DNA from: Dictyocoela muelleri
Lineage: Eukaryota > Microsporidia
Length of the DNA: 10,500 bases
Direction: 5' to 3'
Assembly: GCA_016256075.1 (NCBI GenBank)
Contig: SDVU01000790.1
Coordinates: 1 to 10,500 of the forward strand
Both the position numbers and the translations under genes were made by a program. The notes under the pieces were generated by a model, which searched no databases, was not told the DNA's origin, and worked only from the letters and a program-made list of their open reading frames with translations. Shown here piece after piece: positions 7,165 through 10,500 of this stretch (position 1 is the stretch's first letter; every line of letters begins with the position of its first letter).

Positions 7165-8421
7165 TTAGGCTCTTTTCTTAATAGGGTTATACCCTGATTT
7201 TATATTTTGGGTAATTATCTTCAGCCTTCTCTCTTCTCTTTTCAAAATATCGATTATTTTAATTAAACTAGTGTTTTTTCTAGAAACTTTGGAATTTAAA
7301 TGTCTGTGAAAACCTTCACAAATATTAGTCCTTGTCGAATATCATTAATGACACGGTTATTTATTGACCAGAAGCTTTTTTGTTTTATTTTATTTTTTTA
7401 ATTATTTATAAAATTATTTTCAAAATATTCAGTCACGATTTTATAACAATCTTTGTCCTCCATGATACTAACTATCTTTTTAATTCCTTTTCAATTTTTT
7501 CTTCAGAAACATAGGCCAAAATAACTAGAAATATTATAAAATTTCGATATTTAGGGTCTGACTTGTAAAATATTAGAATTTTTTTTTCAATTAAAAATTT
7601 TATAATCAGTTGATTGAAGTGAAAATTACACCCATTTATATGAGTACCTAGAAAAACTATTGTTATTGCATTATAAACGGCTATTTCGAAATCAATTATG
7701 AATAATTTCGGATTTTTGGAAATTAAATTTTAAGATTGTTGAAATGCTAGAGTATAGGCTTGTTGATTTCTCGATTTCATGATTATATATATCATAGACA
7801 TCACCTTGTGGAAAACACATGCATGTATAATATATATTTGTTTAAACACGCTGGGCGAGGTGTAGAAGGTACCATCGGCTAACCATACATTAGATTTATT
7901 CATCAAAGAAATGTTTGAATATGTAAAAAATATCAATGTTCGGTTTTGATCAGTCACCCCACTATCATACTGTAAAAAAAATTTATTGTCAAATGTGTAT
8001 TTGCTAGATTCCAAAATATCATGATTATTTGATTCACAATTTCTTTCTTTATTACGCAATCTCGTAAAATGATTTCGGAGCGTTTCATATTTACCAATTT
8101 TTTCACATCAATTTTATCAATATTTGAGATAGATTTTTACAAACTACTCTCAAATGTCTCCAAAGTATTGGAAGCAAAATTAGCCAGCTTTTTTCTTATT
8201 CCCAAATTTCTTATTATTTTTTCTTCTTTTTTATGCCAATGCTCGACTAATTTAACAACAAAGTTGCATTCAAGACCAGTCTTTAATCTTCCGCGGCAAT
8301 CACGTCTAATACATCACCATGTTACTATATCTTTGTTAGTATGATCATAGTTATATAAAAAGCAATTATGTATTAATTTTTTCATCCCTTTCTGCGATTT
8401 TATTATTTCAATGTTTTCCAT
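7165..8421 (-). pseudogene. MULE transposase with FLYWCH zinc finger, decayed
   Basis: Mutator-like DDE transposase read from an ATG at 8421-8419 to a stop at 7165-7167 (~418 codons). The N-terminus MENIEIIKSQK leads into a FLYWCH-type zinc finger, CIRRDCRGRLKTGLEC, with its HWH pair; an in-frame TGA (8314-8316) replaces the residue between Trp and the first Cys. The catalytic core follows: first Asp in WLADGTFYTSPSVF (codon 7874-7876), second Asp in FIIDFEIAVYNAI (7691-7693), then a GCNFHF block, and the Glu in NICEGFHRHLNSKVS (7315-7317). Three catalytic residues are present in sequence, but there are several internal stops and at least one frame change, mostly in the middle and C-terminal third. 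The best open piece is 7730-8059. It is a close paralogue of the partial gene at 10228-10500. Confidence 0.85.
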
Positions 8422-8512
8422 TGGTTATTTATTTCGGCTCTTTTTCGACCCCTTAGAAAAAACGCCGAAAATTCAGACCGAAAAAAGTCTTCGGCGTTTT
8501 TTCGGCCAGCCA
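8400..8512 (-). repeat. right terminal inverted repeat of the MULE
   Basis: Inverted counterpart of 6926-7040. It ends GGCCAGCCA and contains an inverted pair around 8476-8500 with GAAAAAAGTC and CGGCGTTTTTTCGG blocks. The transposase start codon (8421-8419) lies inside this repeat, so terminal repeat and coding sequence overlap by about 20 bases. Confidence 0.85.
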
Positions 8513-8517
8513 CTGTA

Positions 8518-8669
8518 GGGCTGGGCGAGACACAATTATATTCTTTTTTCTTTATTTTTTGTGTATATAAATTTAAAAACAATTTATATAAATCTTTATA
8601 AAAATTACAGTGTTAATAATAAAAAAAAAGGATCAAAGTGCAAATAGGGTACCCATTTGAGAGTCTTTA
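8518..8669 (+). repeat. right copy of the ~150 bp direct repeat
   Basis: Begins GGGCTGGGCGAGACACA, five bases after the MULE ends, and matches 6775-6926. Its last ~38 bases form the outer part of the left arm of the palindrome at 8632-8924, so here the repeat continues into a larger structure that the left copy lacks. Confidence 0.75.
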
Positions 8670-8924
8670 TTTTTAATTTTTCCAACCCTGTTTTAAATGT
8701 CGAAGCGTAAATTTTTTTTTGAAAAACAATCAAAATCATAAAAAGGGTACAATTACAAACAAAAACATCACAAACCGAGGGCATGTGATATTGTTGTTTA
8801 TAATTGTATCTTCTTTTATGATTTTGCTTGTTTTTCAAAAAAAATTTACGCTCCGACATTTGAAACAGGGGTGGAAAAATTAAAATAAAGACCCACAAAT
8901 GGGAACCATATTCGCGCCTTGAAC
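8632..8924. repeat. 293-bp imperfect palindrome (fold-back)
   Basis: The arms 8632-8772 and 8784-8924 are reverse complements with scattered mismatches. For example GAAGCGTAAATTTTTTTT on the left faces AAAAAATTTACGCTCC on the right, and ATCACA (8767-8772) faces TGTGAT (8784-8789) around an 11-base loop centred on 8778. A single strand would form a ~140-bp hairpin. It may be a fold-back MITE or a tail-to-tail duplication. It has no coding content; apparent frames here reflect the repeat. Confidence 0.8.
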
Positions 8925-8979
8925 TATATTTGTGGTTTTTAGGTTTTCCGGTTAAAAAATATATAGCCATTCGAGAACG

Positions 8980-9719
8980 ACCTTTTCGATTTTAGACATC
9001 GAGAAAGTCCTTCTTTTTTCAAATCAAATGCTACGCGGAATTATTTAATGTGGAAACATTGATTTTTTTTTTACAAATTGTGGAAAAAAATATCATTATA
9101 TACAGTTATAAAAAGCGAAATAACCCGTAATTCTATACAAATCAATCTATTCATGATAGTTATTTACCCATTTTCGGCTATTTAATTTATTTTATCTTCA
9201 ATATTTTCTTAAATCATTCCAACCAACCACATGCATCTAGGAATTTTATCATACACATTTGCGGTGAAACTCAACCAATTTTCCTTTATATCTAACAGTT
9301 TTTCTATTTTTAATTTATATTAATCGTCTATAACCACAATATTAAAAAAAAATAATTGGGTTTTTTGAAAAAATAAAATTTTCATTTTTTGCAAATTCAT
9401 TTTAGATATGCCGCAATCGTTGATTATTCTTTTTTTTTCATAATCAAGACAAATAATTTAAAAATAGTAGAAAATAACATTTAATGGTATATCGGAGTTG
9501 TTTAAAAACGTCTTAATTAAAAGGGTATTCTTGCATGTCATTTTTTATTAAAAACCCATGGACTAATTTATTGGAATATTTAGTGTCTGATGTAATTTTC
9601 ATTTTTTTATCACATTTAAGATTATTTTTTTCAGTTATTAGATTGATATATATTATAAGCAGAATGGGTGCTCTGATGATGAAAAAATAAAATGTGTAGT
9701 TTCTTTTGCAGATTTTCAA
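8980..9719 (-). pseudogene. Merlin (ISXO2/IS1016-like) transposase, heavily decayed
   Basis: The minus strand carries, in order, blocks resembling an ISXO2-type DDE transposase: a zinc-ribbon-like start with KCDKKMKITSDTKYSNK (in the frame 9513-9719); TFLNNSDIPLNVIFYYF just past that frame's stop, like the family's TFF..S..PL..IL block; VVIDD at 9323-9337, at the place of the first catalytic Asp (IDE); MWLVGMI near 9213-9245, like W(V/L)(V/L)GM(V/I)E; SLFITVYND further on, where the family has S.I.TD; and a degraded HTN.IE-like region around 9028-9055. Many stops and frame changes lie between these. Family assignment rests on block order, not on any single motif. Element ends were not found. 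Confidence 0.5.
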
Positions 9720-9779
9720 TTTTTTTTTCAGGCGTATTCAATTTTTGATTTTTTTCTCTTAAGGTTGTAAAAAGGGTAT

Positions 9780-9831
9780 TTAAAAGGAGAGCGGTAAAAA
9801 GTTTGTTAAAAGGAGAGCGGTAAAAAGTTTT
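9780..9831 (+). repeat. 26-bp tandem duplication
   Basis: Two copies of a 26-base unit, TTAAAAGGAGAGCGGTAAAA plus AGTTTG, at 9780-9805 and 9806-9831. They differ only in the last base. The near-identity indicates a recent local duplication. Confidence 0.85.
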
Positions 9832-10148
9832 TTTGGGAGAAGAAAATGTAAAAGAAGAAGTTTAATATGATGATGGTGAAAAATAAATAAAAAAGAAAAC
9901 GGTATTAAAAATTTAAAAAATTTTTAAATTAAAAAGTTGTTTTTTTTTCAATTACAGGGTATTGAAAGTTTATATGTACAACATTGCATTTTTATATCTA
10001 CAAAATTCTATTTTTATATGTACAACATTGAATTTTGGTTTTCCAACGTGTTACGCCCCCCCTATTTTTTAAGAAATTGCCATCCGTAAGAGGAAATTAC
10101 ACGATTCTTATTTGAAATAAAGGTAAAATCACGAGTTTTATTCATTTA
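9832..10148. other. AT-rich spacer before the second MULE
   Basis: No gene is seen. It contains the three-copy tandem repeat listed separately and a short GC-rich patch (ACGCCCCCCC near 10051). Confidence 0.45.
9970..10035 (+). repeat. 22-bp tandem repeat, three copies
   Basis: Three consecutive 22-base units at 9970-9991, 9992-10013 and 10014-10035, each beginning TTATAT(G/C)TACAA and ending in TTT. The first and third units differ at a single base; the middle one is more diverged. Confidence 0.85.
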
Positions 10149-10500
10149 TGGCAGTCCGAAAAATGCCTCAGGCATTTTTTAGGATTACGATTCTGTCATT
10201 TTTCCGAAAAAATGACAGATTATCCATATGAATTCAATAAAAATAATAAAATCACAAAAAAATGAACCAAAACATATTCACAAAAATTACATATATAATT
10301 TCGACAAAAAATATAATAATTTCATAAGTTTGAGATGTATCAGGAGAGACTGTAGTGGCAGAATTCGTACAAATCTTGAATCTACAATTATACTTAGTAA
10401 TGATATTCACTGGCATGAAGAAAAACATAAAAGATTGATTAAAATAAAGGTGAATGAAAATTTAAAAAAATCAGCACTGTATACCAATGATGAATTCGAA
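10149..10500 (+). mobile_element. second MULE, left end, runs off the window
   Basis: Begins TGGCAGTCCGAAAAATGCC, the same pattern as the end of the first MULE (TGGCTGGCCGAAAAAACGCC). Two hairpins follow: AAAAATGCC with GGCATTTTT around TCA (10159-10179), and CTGTCATTTTT with AAAAAATGACAG around CCG (10193-10218). The transposase start follows at 10228. The other end lies outside the window, so its completeness is unknown. Confidence 0.75.
10228..10500 (+). CDS. MULE transposase N-terminus with FLYWCH finger, partial
   Basis: A frame open from the ATG at 10228 to the window edge (91 codons, no stop); an in-frame TGA at 10213 fixes the start region. It opens MNSIKIIKSQKNEPKHIHK, parallel to MENIEIIKSQK of the first MULE. 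The FLYWCH-type zinc finger follows: an aromatic YIYNF stretch, then RCIRRDCSGRIRTNLE (the two metal-binding cysteines), then DIHWHEE (the histidine pair). This domain binds DNA, probably the element's own ends; the DDE core should follow beyond the window. Where the first MULE has a stop before the first Cys, this copy reads Arg, though the usual Trp is Leu. It appears intact so far and may be the younger copy. Confidence 0.8.
   Translation, partial: MNSIKIIKSQKNEPKHIHKNYIYNFDKKYNNFISLRCIRRDCSGRIRTNLESTIILSNDIHWHEEKHKRLIKIKVNENLKKSALYTNDEFE

Larger units (their letters stand above)
6926..8512 (-). mobile_element. MULE DNA transposon, inactive
   Basis: Bounded by ~115 bp terminal inverted repeats (6926-7040 and 8400-8512) starting TGGC(G/T)GGCCGAAAAAA. 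The interior encodes a decayed FLYWCH/MULE transposase on the minus strand. Size is ~1.59 kb. No 8-11 bp target duplication is seen: the nine bases outside the left end (GAGACTCTT) do not match those outside the right end (CTGTAGGGC). The element lies between two direct repeats, which fits a history of recombination between copies rather than a simple insertion. Confidence 0.85.

Noticed and set aside
8069-8344. 91-codon plus-strand open frame
   Set aside because: It is antisense to the FLYWCH part of the MULE transposase.
8605-8970. 121-codon minus-strand open frame
   Set aside because: It mostly translates the long palindrome. Only its first few residues might belong to the tail of the Merlin-like remnant.

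Overview
The window is AT-rich eukaryotic DNA that is mostly transposable elements. One intact single-exon gene stands out, a 446-codon ankyrin-repeat protein. The mix of an intronless ankyrin gene, Tc1/mariner-IS630, MULE (FLYWCH zinc finger) and Merlin (ISXO2-like) transposases in a very AT-rich background suggests a transposon-rich microsporidian or similar intracellular parasite. This is inference: no ribosomal RNA or housekeeping gene confirms it, and an AT-rich invertebrate cannot be excluded.

Layout, left to right. (1) 4-2439: the ankyrin gene (521-1861, +) lies between two ~160 bp inverted repeats, so the whole block looks like a 2.4 kb mobile unit carrying a gene but no visible transposase. 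(2) 2440-4920: mostly non-coding, with two degraded tRNA-like sequences on the minus strand (2656-2730, 4812-4900), a doubtful 104-codon minus ORF (2992-3303) and a ~630 bp MITE-like element (3342-3972). (3) 4925-6593: an IS630/mariner element flanked by TA, with a broken minus-strand transposase. Its terminal inverted repeats are built from 7-8 tandem copies of a ~20 bp unit. (4) 6775-8669: two ~150 bp direct repeats enclosing a 1.59 kb MULE (6926-8512) with ~115 bp terminal repeats, hairpin-forming ends and a decayed minus-strand transposase whose three catalytic acidic residues are still readable. (5) 8632-8924: a ~290 bp imperfect palindrome. (6) ~8980-9719: a heavily decayed minus-strand Merlin-type transposase. 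(7) 9780-10035: two short tandem repeats. (8) 10149-end: a second MULE beginning with the same kind of hairpin end. Its transposase start (10228 onward, +) is open to the window edge and is a clear paralogue of the first MULE's N-terminus.

The ankyrin gene is the only sequence that looks under coding constraint. Its placement inside long inverted repeats is the most interesting feature. The rest is a graveyard of DNA transposons of different ages, with the right-hand MULE apparently the freshest.
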